From Spirosoma spitsbergense DSM 19989 (GTDB taxonomy: Bacteria > Bacteroidota > Bacteroidia > Cytophagales > Spirosomataceae), in NCBI RefSeq assembly GCF_000374085.1, contig NZ_KB893550.1, positions 1 through 62,395 on the forward strand: a stretch of 62,395 bases of DNA. The letters run 5' to 3'. Below the pieces are notes generated by a model. The model saw only the letters and a program-made list of their open reading frames with translations, did no database searches and was not told where the DNA came from. Each line of letters begins with the position of its first letter. Position 1 is the stretch's first letter. A program made the position numbers and the translations under genes. Shown one piece after another: positions 54,462 through 62,395 of this stretch.

Positions 54462-57008
54462 TCAGGGGGTACCTATACCTAAGCTGACGGTATCCCTTTC
54501 ATCATGAAACCGCAGGCGAATGCTCAACCCCGGTTGCCCGTTGATGTGAAGCTGGCCCCCCAGTTGTTCACTGAAGCCATACATCAGCGTCATGCCCAGT
54601 GACCGGCTCCGGGCGGGGGCGAAGTCAGCCGGTAAGCCCACCCCGTCATCCGCAATGACCAGCTCATACTCTCCCCTGCTTAGTTTACATAAGCCCACCT
54701 GTACCGTTCCGGCCCGCCCATCGGGAAAGGCGTACTTGAGGGCGTTGGTGATGGCCTCGTTAATGATTAAGCCCAACGGCACCGCCTGGATAACGTCCAG
54801 TTCGATAGATTCCACCTGTAGGTCAAAGCCGATGGGTTGGGGCAGCTCATAGGACTCGTGGAGGTAGGCAGCCATCTCCCGGATGTACGATGCCATGGGG
54901 ATGCGGGCGATGCCCTCACTCTGGTAGAGCTTCTGGTGGATCAGGGCCATGGCCTGCACCCGGTGCTGGCTCTGCTGGATGGCCGACAGGGCCGAAGGGT
55001 CATGCAGCGAATCGGCCTGGGAGTTAAGCAAACTCATCACGATCTGAAGGTTGTTTTTGACCCGGTGGTGAATCTCCTTGAGCAGCCGCTCCTTCTCCTC
55101 CAGCACCCGCTGCAAGGCCTGGTTTTTGTGGTGGATCTGTTCCTGTTGCTCTTGCAGGCGTTGGTTACTGCGTTGTTTCAACCGGTAGCGGTTAAAGCTA
55201 AGCCCCAATAGGGAGATAAGTAACAAAGTGCCTCCGATCAGAGCATTGCGTTGGGTTTGTTGAATTTTGCTCTGCTGGGTCAACAGGGCGATGTCTTTCT
55301 GGCGGAGTTTGAGAGCCTGCTCTCTCTGACGGGTCTGATAGCGGACATCGAGTTCAGCCATCAGTTTGTGGGTGGTCTCGTTGAGAAGGGAGTCTTTTAG
55401 AGCGGTGTAGCGCTGGTAGTTGTGGAGGGCAGCGGGGTAGTTAGTCTGTGCCGAATCCACTTTGAATTGCAATTGCATCAGTTGCAATTTTTCAGAAGCT
55501 GGTAATGCTCCAGCATAAGTTGCTACTCGCTTAAGATACGGAATTGCTTTAGCGTATTGATTCGTAGCCAAGTAAAACTTACTAAGTTGTAGCCAGGCAA
55601 TAAATGTCCCTTCTGTTTTTTCATTCCAGGCAGCAGCTTCCAGGTAATACTGTTCAGCCAGTTTGTTTTGTTTGAGGGTTGCATAACACTGCCCAAAGGC
55701 GGCCGCAATATTTATTTTACCTATTTTATCAAGGGGAGGGTGTTCGTGGGTAAAGTTAGTCACCAACTGTAGGGCCTGGTGTATCTTGCCCTCTTTTGTT
55801 AGCGATTCGGCCATCCGTCGAATCATTCCTGCGTAAACAGCCACTTTTCCCTTCCGATGACTCACGGCTAAGGATAGCTGGTAGTAAGCTACTCCCTTAG
55901 CATACTGCCCCAGTTCGTAGTAGCTGTTTCCAAGCCAGAAATAGGGCCAGTCCAAGTCTTCACGCAACCCATTGCGCTCCAGATCCTTGATCACCTCCAA
56001 TTTGTAGAATACCTCTTCAGACACCCTGGAAGTTGTTTCCAGTATATGGGCTAACACCCCGTTGGCATTTAAGAGTTTGACAAGAAACACATGTTGCAGG
56101 TACTCGTTTTCTTCCAACAGCGCGTGGAAAGCCCGGTTGAAGGTCGGATAGCTAATGGCTTTCTGGATGGCCAGGGCCTTCAGCCCTTCCTGCTCCGCCC
56201 GCTTCTGGTTGCCTTCAATCGAGTGTTTCATTCCAACCATTAACCACAGAAAGGCCTCCCTGGGCTTGTCGCCAAGCTGATGAGCCAGGACAAAGGCTCG
56301 ACTCAGGGTGTCTAAGCTGTTATAGCAATTCCATTCACTACTTAAAGTAGCTGCCCACCGCAGCCAGGCTCGTAGCTCGCCCGCCCGGTCACCCACCCGC
56401 TGGCGTGCCTGGATCACCCGCATAAAGGAAGACCTACCCTGCTCACATTCGCCTTTCAACACATAAGCAACCCCCGTAAGTAGCTGGCTTTCCTGCCGCC
56501 AAGTTTGGTTGCTTAAACGGTCGCTAAGCCCTTCGGCCTGACTAAAATACCACAGGGCACTGTCGAGACTAGCTTCCTTGGAAAAAGTGGGACGGAGCTT
56601 GTTCTTGCCTAGTTCCAGTAATAACCTGATGCGGGTTAGCCCACTCACGGCTGGAAGCAGGCTCTTCGCTTTACCCGATTTCTCCTGCTTGATGTAAATC
56701 TTGCCCCATTGAAAGTTGGCTTCCTGCTGGCCTTTGTCATACTGGAGTTGCTGGCTCAGGGTATGGGCCTGATTGGCCAGTGTCAGAGCGGTGTCCAGGT
56801 TATAGGCATAATTCAAGGTCCGGCGCTGGTAGTGATCGCTCAACCGTAGCATTGTCACCACCCGATCGGTATCAGCATTCCCGGTCCGCAGGATGAGCCG
56901 CAGGCTATCGGCCTTAACCTGAGCCACAGCGAGGGCCTGGCCATTTAAAGGCCAGGCCGGGAAGCTGCCGACCAACAACCCAAAAAAGAACGAGAAAACG
57001 AATCGCAT
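54462..57008 (-). CDS. TPR sensor histidine kinase 5 (HisKA_2 / HATPase_c)
   Basis: The protein has 848 residues. A signal peptide (VFSFFFGLLVGSFPAWPLNG) leads tetratricopeptide-like repeats (LGNSYYELGQYAKGVAYYQL), a membrane helix (ALIGGTLLLISLLGLSF), [10 protein letters not shown], HisKA_2 [11 protein letters not shown] (about residue 646) and an ATPase domain with NEAITNALKYAF and DDGVGLP. Kinase 4 is its nearest relative. It is about 12 kb from the rest of the signalling region but still has a palindrome site (G) 300 bases upstream. Confidence 0.92.
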   Translation of the reverse strand: MRFVFSFFFGLLVGSFPAWPLNGQALAVAQVKADSLRLILRTGNADTDRVVTMLRLSDHYQRRTLNYAYNLDTALTLANQAHTLSQQLQYDKGQQEANFQWGKIYIKQEKSGKAKSLLPAVSGLTRIRLLLELGKNKLRPTFSKEASLDSALWYFSQAEGLSDRLSNQTWRQESQLLTGVAYVLKGECEQGRSSFMRVIQARQRVGDRAGELRAWLRWAATLSSEWNCYNSLDTLSRAFVLAHQLGDKPREAFLWLMVGMKHSIEGNQKRAEQEGLKALAIQKAISYPTFNRAFHALLEENEYLQHVFLVKLLNANGVLAHILETTSRVSEEVFYKLEVIKDLERNGLREDLDWPYFWLGNSYYELGQYAKGVAYYQLSLAVSHRKGKVAVYAGMIRRMAESLTKEGKIHQALQLVTNFTHEHPPLDKIGKINIAAAFGQCYATLKQNKLAEQYYLEAAAWNEKTEGTFIAWLQLSKFYLATNQYAKAIPYLKRVATYAGALPASEKLQLMQLQFKVDSAQTNYPAALHNYQRYTALKDSLLNETTHKLMAELDVRYQTRQREQALKLRQKDIALLTQQSKIQQTQRNALIGGTLLLISLLGLSFNRYRLKQRSNQRLQEQQEQIHHKNQALQRVLEEKERLLKEIHHRVKNNLQIVMSLLNSQADSLHDPSALSAIQQSQHRVQAMALIHQKLYQSEGIARIPMASYIREMAAYLHESYELPQPIGFDLQVESIELDVIQAVPLGLIINEAITNALKYAFPDGRAGTVQVGLCKLSRGEYELVIADDGVGLPADFAPARSRSLGMTLMYGFSEQLGGQLHINGQPGLSIRLRFHDERDTVSLGIGTP

Positions 57009-57307
57009 GGTAGGCGGGGCTAGGTAGACATCTTATAAAGGCTAAAGTAAATGGATTACTTAAGGCCCATTCTATAAGAAAATTCATCAGTATAAAGGTA
57101 ATTAATTCACAAACAAATAGTTGCCTTCACAAATAATGACCCAGCAAAGCAACTATGTCAAATGCCAGCTAGTGAATCGGTCATTCATAAAGGCTTAATT
57201 CAACAATAATTGCCGTCACAAGGCTTTTGTGGATACTCGGAATTCAATTGGTTGATCAACTTACTTAGCCAATTTCCCTGCTGTTGATATCCAGGCTTAT
57301 AGAATTT

Positions 57308-57353
57308 ATCCAATACAATGGAGTTAAGCGTTGGAGACTCCAAATCATTGGAA
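57308..57353. promoter_or_regulatory. Paired palindromic activator site G
   Basis: ATCCAATACAATGGAG (57308-57323) and CTCCAAATCATTGGAA (57338-57353) are 16-bp palindromes of the CTCCA-N6-TGGAG type with one change each, starting 30 bp apart. The site lies between kinase 5 and the oxidoreductase pseudogene. Nothing else is supported in 57009-57654 except the element at 57449. Confidence 0.65.
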
Positions 57354-57448
57354 TGGCAAAAGGCTAACGCGCCAACTCGGCAGGGCAAAAAGTAGGCCTC
57401 AGGATTGCATTGACGCAGTTTTTACACCAGGCAACTCCCTTTTTTGGC

Positions 57449-57466
57449 TTTGGCACACTTTTAGGA
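57449..57466 (+). promoter_or_regulatory. Sigma-54-like promoter (site G)
   Basis: CTTTGGCACACTTTTAGGAA (57448-57467) has GG at 57452-57453 and GG at 57464-57465 ten bases on. It is nearly identical to the element of site F. It starts 99 bp after the palindrome pair; the next ATG is 190 bases further on. Confidence 0.5.
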
Positions 57467-57654
57467 AACCATTTATCCAGCAGAGAAATCTGTGCTGTCC
57501 AGTGATTGGGCGGGTTTCACTCGTTGCGCAACGAAAAAGAGAGGTGTTGCCGGGTGAATTGTTTGCTACCCGATTTACAATCGGCCCCGAATGATGAGTA
57601 CTATTTAAATGTACGATATACATTCTTCAATAACCTTACAAGCCAGGATCAATC

Positions 57655-58617
57655 ATGAAAGCTGCTGTATTAAAACAGGTAGGAACATCGCCCGTGTATG
57701 AGGATGTTGAAGACCCCGTTCCTCAGGATAGAGAGCAACTTCTGATAACCATTGAAGCGGCCTCTCTCAAAAATATTGATCGCTTACGAGCCGGGGGGAA
57801 ACACCCGGCAAGCCATAGAAATCTTCCAGCTATTGTGGGGATTGATGGCGTGGGCACGTTAGAAAACGGGAAGAGAGTGTATGCACAAGGCCTGACCGGG
57901 ATGATGGCGCAGAAGGGGTTAATCGCTAAAGCCAGATACACCGTTTTGCCCGACAAACTGGACTACAGTACGGCGGCTGCTTTGCCTAATGCCGTCATTG
58001 GGTCGTCGATGGCCTTACGTTTTCGGGGCAGGATGGAGCCGGGAATGACCGTTTTAATTAACGGAGCAACAGGCGTAACCGGATAGGTTGCGGTTCAGGT
58101 TGCCCGGCACTATGGCGCGGCTAACATCATCGTTACAGGCAGAAATCCAGCGGCTTTAGACAGGCTCAAGTCGCTGGGGGCAAACACGGTTATCTCGCTG
58201 GAACAAGCCGGAGACCATGTCATTAAACAACTGAAGGAAAGCAATGCCGAAACGCCTGTTGACCTTATTCTGGATTATTTATGGGGAGAACCAATGGAAT
58301 TGGTTTTAAAAGCCTTACAAGCCGGTGGGTCCCATAAAGTACGCATGGTAACCGTAGGCGATTCCGCCGGGAGCAGCATCAATTTAGCCTCGATCATGTT
58401 GCGTAGTGCTGCCATCGAGTTAGTGGGCTCCGGTATAGGGAGTTTGTCCCAACAGGAATTGAAAACGTTCGATACAGACGTTTTGCCGGAAATGTTTCAA
58501 CTGGCCGCCGATAAGAAACTATTGATAGAGACCCAAAATGAGCCTTTGGAGACTATTAACCAGGTGTGGAATAAGGAAGGGAAAGCTGGTAAACGAACAG
58601 TGATTGTCATGAATTGA
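57655..58617 (+). pseudogene. Quinone-oxidoreductase-like MDR gene with one amber codon
   Basis: From ATG 57655 to the stop at 58615-58617 one frame encodes about 320 residues of a medium-chain (QOR-type) oxidoreductase: MKAAVLKQVGTSPVYEDVED, LPAIVGIDGVGTLENGKRVY, TVLINGATGVTG then, after a single TAG at 58084-58086, VAVQVARHYGAANIIVTGRN. The usual residue at that place is Lys or Arg, so AAG to TAG is a likely recent mutation. The rest of the gene is intact, with no other lesion. Confidence 0.85.
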
Positions 58618-58673
58618 CCGAATAGTAAGGTCTGTAATCAGCCGATTACCGATAACGATCAACATAAAACAGT

Positions 58674-59114
58674 ATGGATACTTATTCAGAAAATGGCTTG
58701 CAGAGCCTTAGCCTGCACAACCTGGCTTTCACGGTTTCCGATGTAGAAAAAGCCATTCAGTGGTACGGAGATACACTTGGTTTTCAGGTGTTGAGCCGGG
58801 AGACCTTTACGGCGCTCGGTGGTGCTGAAATTGCTTTTCTACAAAAATCGGACATCCGCCTGGAAATGCTGTGGGTACAGAATGGTTTTCTCATTAACGA
58901 AATGTTTGCCGATGCACCGGCCCACCTACTGCCAATTGGTAACAAAACATTGGTATTACAAGTCAATGACCTTCATGACGCCACCCTTGAATTGGAAGCG
59001 AAAGGCGTAACCTTCGCCTGGAAAGAAATGAATCTGATGGACGATGGTATGCCTTCGACTATGATACGGGACATGGATGGCAACTTCATCAATATTTTCC
59101 AGAGAGACGTGTAG
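58674..59114 (+). CDS. VOC family (glyoxalase/bleomycin-resistance-like) protein
   Basis: The protein has 146 residues. LHNLAFTVSDVEKAIQWYGD and TLGFQVLSRE begin the first beta-alpha-beta module, and MNLMDDGMPSTMIRDMDGNF with INIFQ the second, ending in the usual metal-binding region. The metal-binding His/Glu set supports an enzyme, but the substrate is unknown. Confidence 0.87.
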   Translation: MDTYSENGLQSLSLHNLAFTVSDVEKAIQWYGDTLGFQVLSRETFTALGGAEIAFLQKSDIRLEMLWVQNGFLINEMFADAPAHLLPIGNKTLVLQVNDLHDATLELEAKGVTFAWKEMNLMDDGMPSTMIRDMDGNFINIFQRDV

Positions 59115-59255
59115 GCCCACAATTTTTCAGGTTTCCAGCACGTAACGCTAACCCGCCCCGTCCTTTGGGTACTGATTGCTCCATTTATGGCCTTTTCGTC
59201 TACTGATTCAGCCGAAGCTCAATCAACGAAGGTTCATTTTTCACTCGTTTAACGA

Positions 59256-59786
59256 ATGTGCTGTATGAAACTAACCGCAGCCCTACTGTCCACCATACTA
59301 CTACTGGCTGGCAAGTACACCCCTGTACCACCTTCACCCCAATACGGTGCCGGAGAAGTCGATTCCATTTATAGCATAAAGATTCCTGCCGGGTTTCGCG
59401 ACTGGCGGTTGATTTCTGTGGCCCACGAAGAAGGTACGCTTAACGATCTGCGTGCCATACTGGGCAATGATATAGCGATAGAAGCGTACCGAAATGGAAC
59501 ACGCCCTTTTCCGGACGGTGCTATTATAGCCCGACTATCCTGGGATTATGTCTCGTCGGATGAAAACAATAAAGTTTTCGGCCGTCGCCAATCCTTCGTG
59601 GCGGGTCACCCTAAGAATAATCAGTTCATCGTCAAGGATTCAAAAGAGTACGCCTTGTCCGGTGGATGGGGATTCGCACAGTTCAACGAGGGCGAATCTG
59701 TCAATGTAGCGGTACACGCCACCTGCTTCCCCTGTCACCAGGCTGTTCAGAGCCGCGATTTTGTTTTTACCCAATACGCCCGTTGA
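59256..59786 (+). CDS. Cytochrome P460 family protein
   Basis: The protein has 176 residues (ATG 59256; ATG 59265 is equally possible) with a short export signal. YSIKIPAGFRDWRLISVAHE, NDLRAILGNDIAIEAYRNGT and FPDGAIIARLSWDYVSS match the P460 fold, and TCFPCHQAVQSRDFVFTQYA holds the CxxCH haem site. P460 proteins oxidise hydroxylamine or bind NO; many homologues have no tested role. Confidence 0.88.
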   Translation: MCCMKLTAALLSTILLLAGKYTPVPPSPQYGAGEVDSIYSIKIPAGFRDWRLISVAHEEGTLNDLRAILGNDIAIEAYRNGTRPFPDGAIIARLSWDYVSSDENNKVFGRRQSFVAGHPKNNQFIVKDSKEYALSGGWGFAQFNEGESVNVAVHATCFPCHQAVQSRDFVFTQYAR

Positions 59787-59850
59787 TACGGTGAGCGGCA
59801 CGGCACTACCAATAGAGCGAATCACTTGAAAATCAGAACAGAAAAGTAAG

Positions 59851-60273
59851 ATGAAAACCGCAAAAGAGTTACTACTCAGTTATCTGGAAAACATCAACGA
59901 TGCCGATAAGATCATTGACCTATTCGCCGATGATGCCACCATCGAGCTGCCTTATCTGGGCAGTTTAGAAATGCCCTGGCAATGGCACGGGAAAGATGTT
60001 ATCTATCAATTTCTTCAGAGCCTTCCCCACACCTTCGCTGATTTTGTGTTTCAGAACATCAGGATACATATCGACACGCCCGACCAGGCGTTTGGCGAAT
60101 ATGATGTCGATGCTACGGTAGTGGCCACCGGGCTAGCCTATAAACAGGCCTATATGGGAAGACTTGTGGCCGAAAACGGCAAGATTAAATTGATTCGTGA
60201 GGCTCTTGATATGGTACAGGTTGCCAAAAGTATGTTTCCTGATGGCGTTCCCCCGAACAGACTTGGATTATGA
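59851..60273 (+). CDS. NTF2/SnoaL-like protein
   Basis: The protein has 140 residues. KIIDLFADDATIELPYLGSL, WHGKDVIYQFLQSLPHTFAD and GEYDVDATVVATGLAYKQAY form the SnoaL-like fold. It is a different subfamily from the pair at 24825 and 32292. It overlaps the SLAC1-like gene by four bases (ATGA), which implies translational coupling. Confidence 0.85.
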   Translation: MKTAKELLLSYLENINDADKIIDLFADDATIELPYLGSLEMPWQWHGKDVIYQFLQSLPHTFADFVFQNIRIHIDTPDQAFGEYDVDATVVATGLAYKQAYMGRLVAENGKIKLIREALDMVQVAKSMFPDGVPPNRLGL

Positions 60274-61277
60274 AAACGGTTAATCCAATTGGATTACAAA
60301 CAATACCCGAAAGCCCTGCCGATAAGAAGTCAACAGACAGACCCTTATCCCGCTTGCCGGTAAATTTGTTTGCTTCGGTAGTGAGCCTGGCTGGGCTGAC
60401 AGTTGACTGGAGACTCTCAGCCCATCTGTTTGGAACTGATGCGGGCATCGCCGACGTCCTGGGGCTAACCGCCTGGATTGTTTTCATCGGGCTATCCATT
60501 GGGTATGGCCTGAAGGCATTTCGATACCCTCAGCAAGTAATAGGCGAATTTAAGCATCCGGTCATTGGCAGCTTCTTCGGTACCATTCCCATCAGCATCC
60601 TGCTGCTTGCCAATTCAGTCATTCCCTACTCGCTCCAACTGGCAGGGTCGATTTGGCTGGTTGGTGCTATGCTCATGATCGCAATGTCGTTCCTGACAAC
60701 GTATCGTCTGATTACCAGTCAACAAAATCGCCTGAATGCAACACCAGTCTGGCTCATTTCGGGTGCAGGTACGTTCAACATTGCCGTAACGGGTGGCTCG
60801 ATGACGTTCGGAGCAGCCGGGGAATTGATGTTGCTGGGGTTCTCTGTAGGAATAGGTCTGGCCCTCATTTTTTTGACCCTTATCTTTTCACGACTCGTAT
60901 TTGAGGATGGACTTGAGCAGTCCCTGAAGCCCTCCCTGTTTATGTTAACCCTGCCGTTTTCCCTCGCCTTTCAGGGGTATCATACGTTAACCCATCGAAT
61001 TGACTTATTCAATACGGTGCTTTATTATTTCGCTCTGTTTCTGTTTGCCGTTGTTGTTTACAGGGTTATCAACTTCAGACTACCGTTTACGCTCAGTTGG
61101 TGGGGTATGGGATTCCCGATTGCTGCCTTATGTAAAACAGCTTTTGAATACGCCATTTATAAGCCGACAATATTGAGCCGGAGCATGGCGGTAATCCTGC
61201 TAATTGGTGTAACACTTTTAGTCGGTTATATGGTACTCAGGACTCTTTACGGGTTAATAACCAGTCGCCTGCCGTAA
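60270..61277 (+). CDS. SLAC1/TDT-family anion channel or transporter
   Basis: The protein has 335 residues with about ten membrane helices. LPVNLFASVVSLAGLTVDWR is typical of the first helix, and GSFFGTIPISILLLANSVIP and TGGSMTFGAAGELMLLGFSV belong to the SLAC1/TehA-like core. Members export C4-dicarboxylates, tellurite-related ions or small anions. A methyltransferase with TehB-like features follows, recalling tehAB gene order, but this is not proof of function. Confidence 0.88.
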   Translation: MKTVNPIGLQTIPESPADKKSTDRPLSRLPVNLFASVVSLAGLTVDWRLSAHLFGTDAGIADVLGLTAWIVFIGLSIGYGLKAFRYPQQVIGEFKHPVIGSFFGTIPISILLLANSVIPYSLQLAGSIWLVGAMLMIAMSFLTTYRLITSQQNRLNATPVWLISGAGTFNIAVTGGSMTFGAAGELMLLGFSVGIGLALIFLTLIFSRLVFEDGLEQSLKPSLFMLTLPFSLAFQGYHTLTHRIDLFNTVLYYFALFLFAVVVYRVINFRLPFTLSWWGMGFPIAALCKTAFEYAIYKPTILSRSMAVILLIGVTLLVGYMVLRTLYGLITSRLP

Positions 61278-61379
61278 CGAATATGGCGGTTGATATGCGT
61301 TTTTGACTTCAAGAGTGAAAATCACTGAGCTGTTCGTGTTATCAGATTGTGTGTACATCAATGTCTAATTTGGAACAAC

Positions 61380-62003
61380 ATGAAAGACCCCTGGCTTGAA
61401 AGATGGGAAGATAGGTATGGCAAAAATGAGTATGCCTATGGAGTAGAACCGAATGAATACCTGAAAGAACAGTTACAGAAATTAACTGCCGGAACAATAC
61501 TTTTCCCCGCTGAAGGAGAGGGGCGAAACGCTGTATTTGCTGCTAAACTGGGCTGGAAAGTGTCCGCATTCGACATCAGTACAAAGGGGCGGGATAAAGC
61601 CTTGCAACTGGCCTGGGAAAATAATGTCAGTATCGACTATCAGGTAGGCGAACTTCCTGCATTAAATTATAAGAAGGAGCAATTTGACGTCATTGCACTG
61701 ATTTATGCCCATTTCCCCGCCAGTCTGAAGTCAGCTTATCATCAGTTGTTGAGCCAGTACTTACGTAAAGGCGGCCTAATTATTTTTGAATCATTCAGCA
61801 AAAACCACCTCGAGTACAGGCGTAAAAACGAAAAAGTTGGCGGCCCGGCCGATGTAGAGAGTTTATTTTCGATTGACGAATTGACATCCGATTTTAAACA
61901 CTACGATAGTATCGAGTTGATTGAAAAAGTAATTAGCCTGAAGGAAGGTATATATCACAATGGCGAAGGCTCCGTTATTCGATTTGTCGGACGGAAGGAA
62001 TAA
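61380..62003 (+). CDS. SAM-dependent methyltransferase, TehB-like
   Basis: The protein has 207 residues from ATG 61380. [20 protein letters not shown] is a typical start of this group, [20 protein letters not shown] and FDIS is SAM-binding motif I, and [15 protein letters not shown] and [16 protein letters not shown] are later motifs. Its neighbours suggest a detoxification role, but the substrate is unknown. Confidence 0.88.
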   Translation: MKDPWLERWEDRYGKNEYAYGVEPNEYLKEQLQKLTAGTILFPAEGEGRNAVFAAKLGWKVSAFDISTKGRDKALQLAWENNVSIDYQVGELPALNYKKEQFDVIALIYAHFPASLKSAYHQLLSQYLRKGGLIIFESFSKNHLEYRRKNEKVGGPADVESLFSIDELTSDFKHYDSIELIEKVISLKEGIYHNGEGSVIRFVGRKE

Positions 62004-62080
62004 CGAATGGGGTACGCCGGGAGTACTAAATGGGCAGGTTAGCAGGATTCATGCTGAATCAGGTAGATTTTTGGCATCTG

Positions 62081-62138
62081 ATTGGCCTTGTGAACGTACG
62101 TCATCCAGGCCTGGATGACGTACGTTCACAAGGCCAAT
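62081..62138. repeat. Perfect 58-bp palindrome between convergent genes
   Basis: Bases 62081-62109 are the exact reverse complement of 62110-62138, with no loop (centre AGG|CCT). The left arm begins ATTGGCCTTGTGAACGTACG. It lies between the methyltransferase and the convergent gene at the window end and could be a bidirectional terminator; such a perfect loopless form is unusual. Confidence 0.85.
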
Positions 62139-62139
62139 T

Positions 62140-62395
62140 TTAGATGTACTTCTTGATGAATAACTTCACTTTGCTTAATTCCTGCCTGACGTTCTGCCTG
62201 GCCTTTTGGGTATCGTTTTTGGTTGCGTTGTCGAAATTATTCACTGCCACACGGGCGTCTTCAATCACAGCCTTTCCTTCCTGTCGGGCCTGCTGACCGA
62301 GATGGACCGTATTTTTCTCGATTTGATTCAGCATTTGACGCATGTGTATATTCATCGCGGCCGTATATACGGGCAAGGTCTCAATTTTTTCAATT
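62140..62395 (-). CDS. Hypothetical helical protein, open to the window edge
   Basis: The frame is open from the right edge to its stop at 62140-62142, giving at least 84 residues; ATG 62355 or TTG 62376 could be starts if it does not continue beyond. The sequence (QIEKNTVHLGQQARQEGKAV, then RVAVNNFDNATKNDTQKARQ) is rich in Gln, Lys, Glu and Asn, strongly helical and perhaps a coiled coil. I do not recognise a family. Confidence 0.55.
   Translation of the reverse strand, partial: IEKIETLPVYTAAMNIHMRQMLNQIEKNTVHLGQQARQEGKAVIEDARVAVNNFDNATKNDTQKARQNVRQELSKVKLFIKKYI

Noticed and set aside
13097..58617. Idea that TAG is recoded as an amino acid in this genome
   Set aside because: Only two single-TAG frames are seen, while other decayed genes have TGA and TAA stops and intact genes also end in TAG (for example the stop in the ceramidase-like gene). 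Simple decay explains them.
1..62395. CRISPR array, tRNA, rRNA or prophage
   Set aside because: No regularly spaced direct repeats, cloverleaf-like gene, rRNA stretch or phage structural gene was recognised on either strand by reading.

Overview
The window comes from a member of the Bacteroidota, most likely the Cytophagales and close to Spirosoma. This rests on gene content (TonB-domain proteins, tetratricopeptide HisKA_2 histidine kinases, ComB-family phosphatase, DUF983, DUF6130), on two promoters of the Bacteroidota TTG / TAnnTTTG type, and on moderate GC. This is inference; no rRNA or tRNA gene was seen to settle it.

Layout. Positions 1-10200 hold core-like genes (gcvT, comB, a ceramidase-like hydrolase, two Tat ferritin-like proteins, a type II NADH dehydrogenase) plus two transposon traces: the tail of an ISAzo13-type transposase at the left edge and a left-truncated IS630-type element whose two reading frames meet at a -1 slippery heptamer. 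Positions 10400-16300 hold a redox set: RidA, aldehyde dehydrogenase and WrbA on the minus strand, then catalase, AhpD-like, truncated haemoglobin and a cut cupin on the plus strand. Positions 16500-44400 are a signalling region with four minus-strand TPR histidine kinases (a fifth lies at 54462-57008), two sigma-54 activator response regulators, two single-domain receivers, two copies of an NTF2-like + DsbA-like gene pair, three alpha/beta hydrolases, a RES/Xre toxin-antitoxin pair, a flavin-split-barrel protein and an RclA-like reductase. Positions 44400-62395 hold a plus-strand accessory series (DUF983, hydrolases, SDRs, GAPDH, DUF302, DUF305, YncE-type propeller, YceI, VOC, cytochrome P460, SLAC1, methyltransferase) with several decayed genes.

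The main result is a candidate undescribed regulon. Eight intergenic regions carry a pair of palindromes of the form CTCCA-N6/7-TGGAG (16 or 17 bp). The two palindromes start 29-31 bp apart, about three helical turns; in one region (near 24641) the first is only a half-site. Roughly 97-113 bp beyond the pair lies a sigma-54-like -24/-12 element (GG-N10-GC or a near variant). The sites stand before catalase, an alpha/beta hydrolase cluster, an NTF2/DsbA pair, a receiver, the split-barrel protein + receiver pair, a CxxC-less DsbA + RclA pair, and an oxidoreductase pseudogene; one lies between kinases 3 and 4. Each of the five kinases has such a site in the gap upstream of it. The two sigma-54 activators in the window keep GAFTGA and Walker A motifs and have related C-terminal helices, so they are the natural candidates to bind the palindromes. 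The proposed circuit is: TPR kinases -> sigma-54 response regulators -> paired palindromes -> sigma-54 promoters of redox and detoxification genes. The site geometry is read directly from the sequence; the wiring is inference.

The region is also rich in paralogues and decay: two hydrolase remnants, a kinase fragment, an amber-interrupted oxidoreductase, an amber-interrupted short ORF, a frameshifted small protein with an intact paralogue, and a DUF5996 remnant. This suggests repeated duplication and loss.
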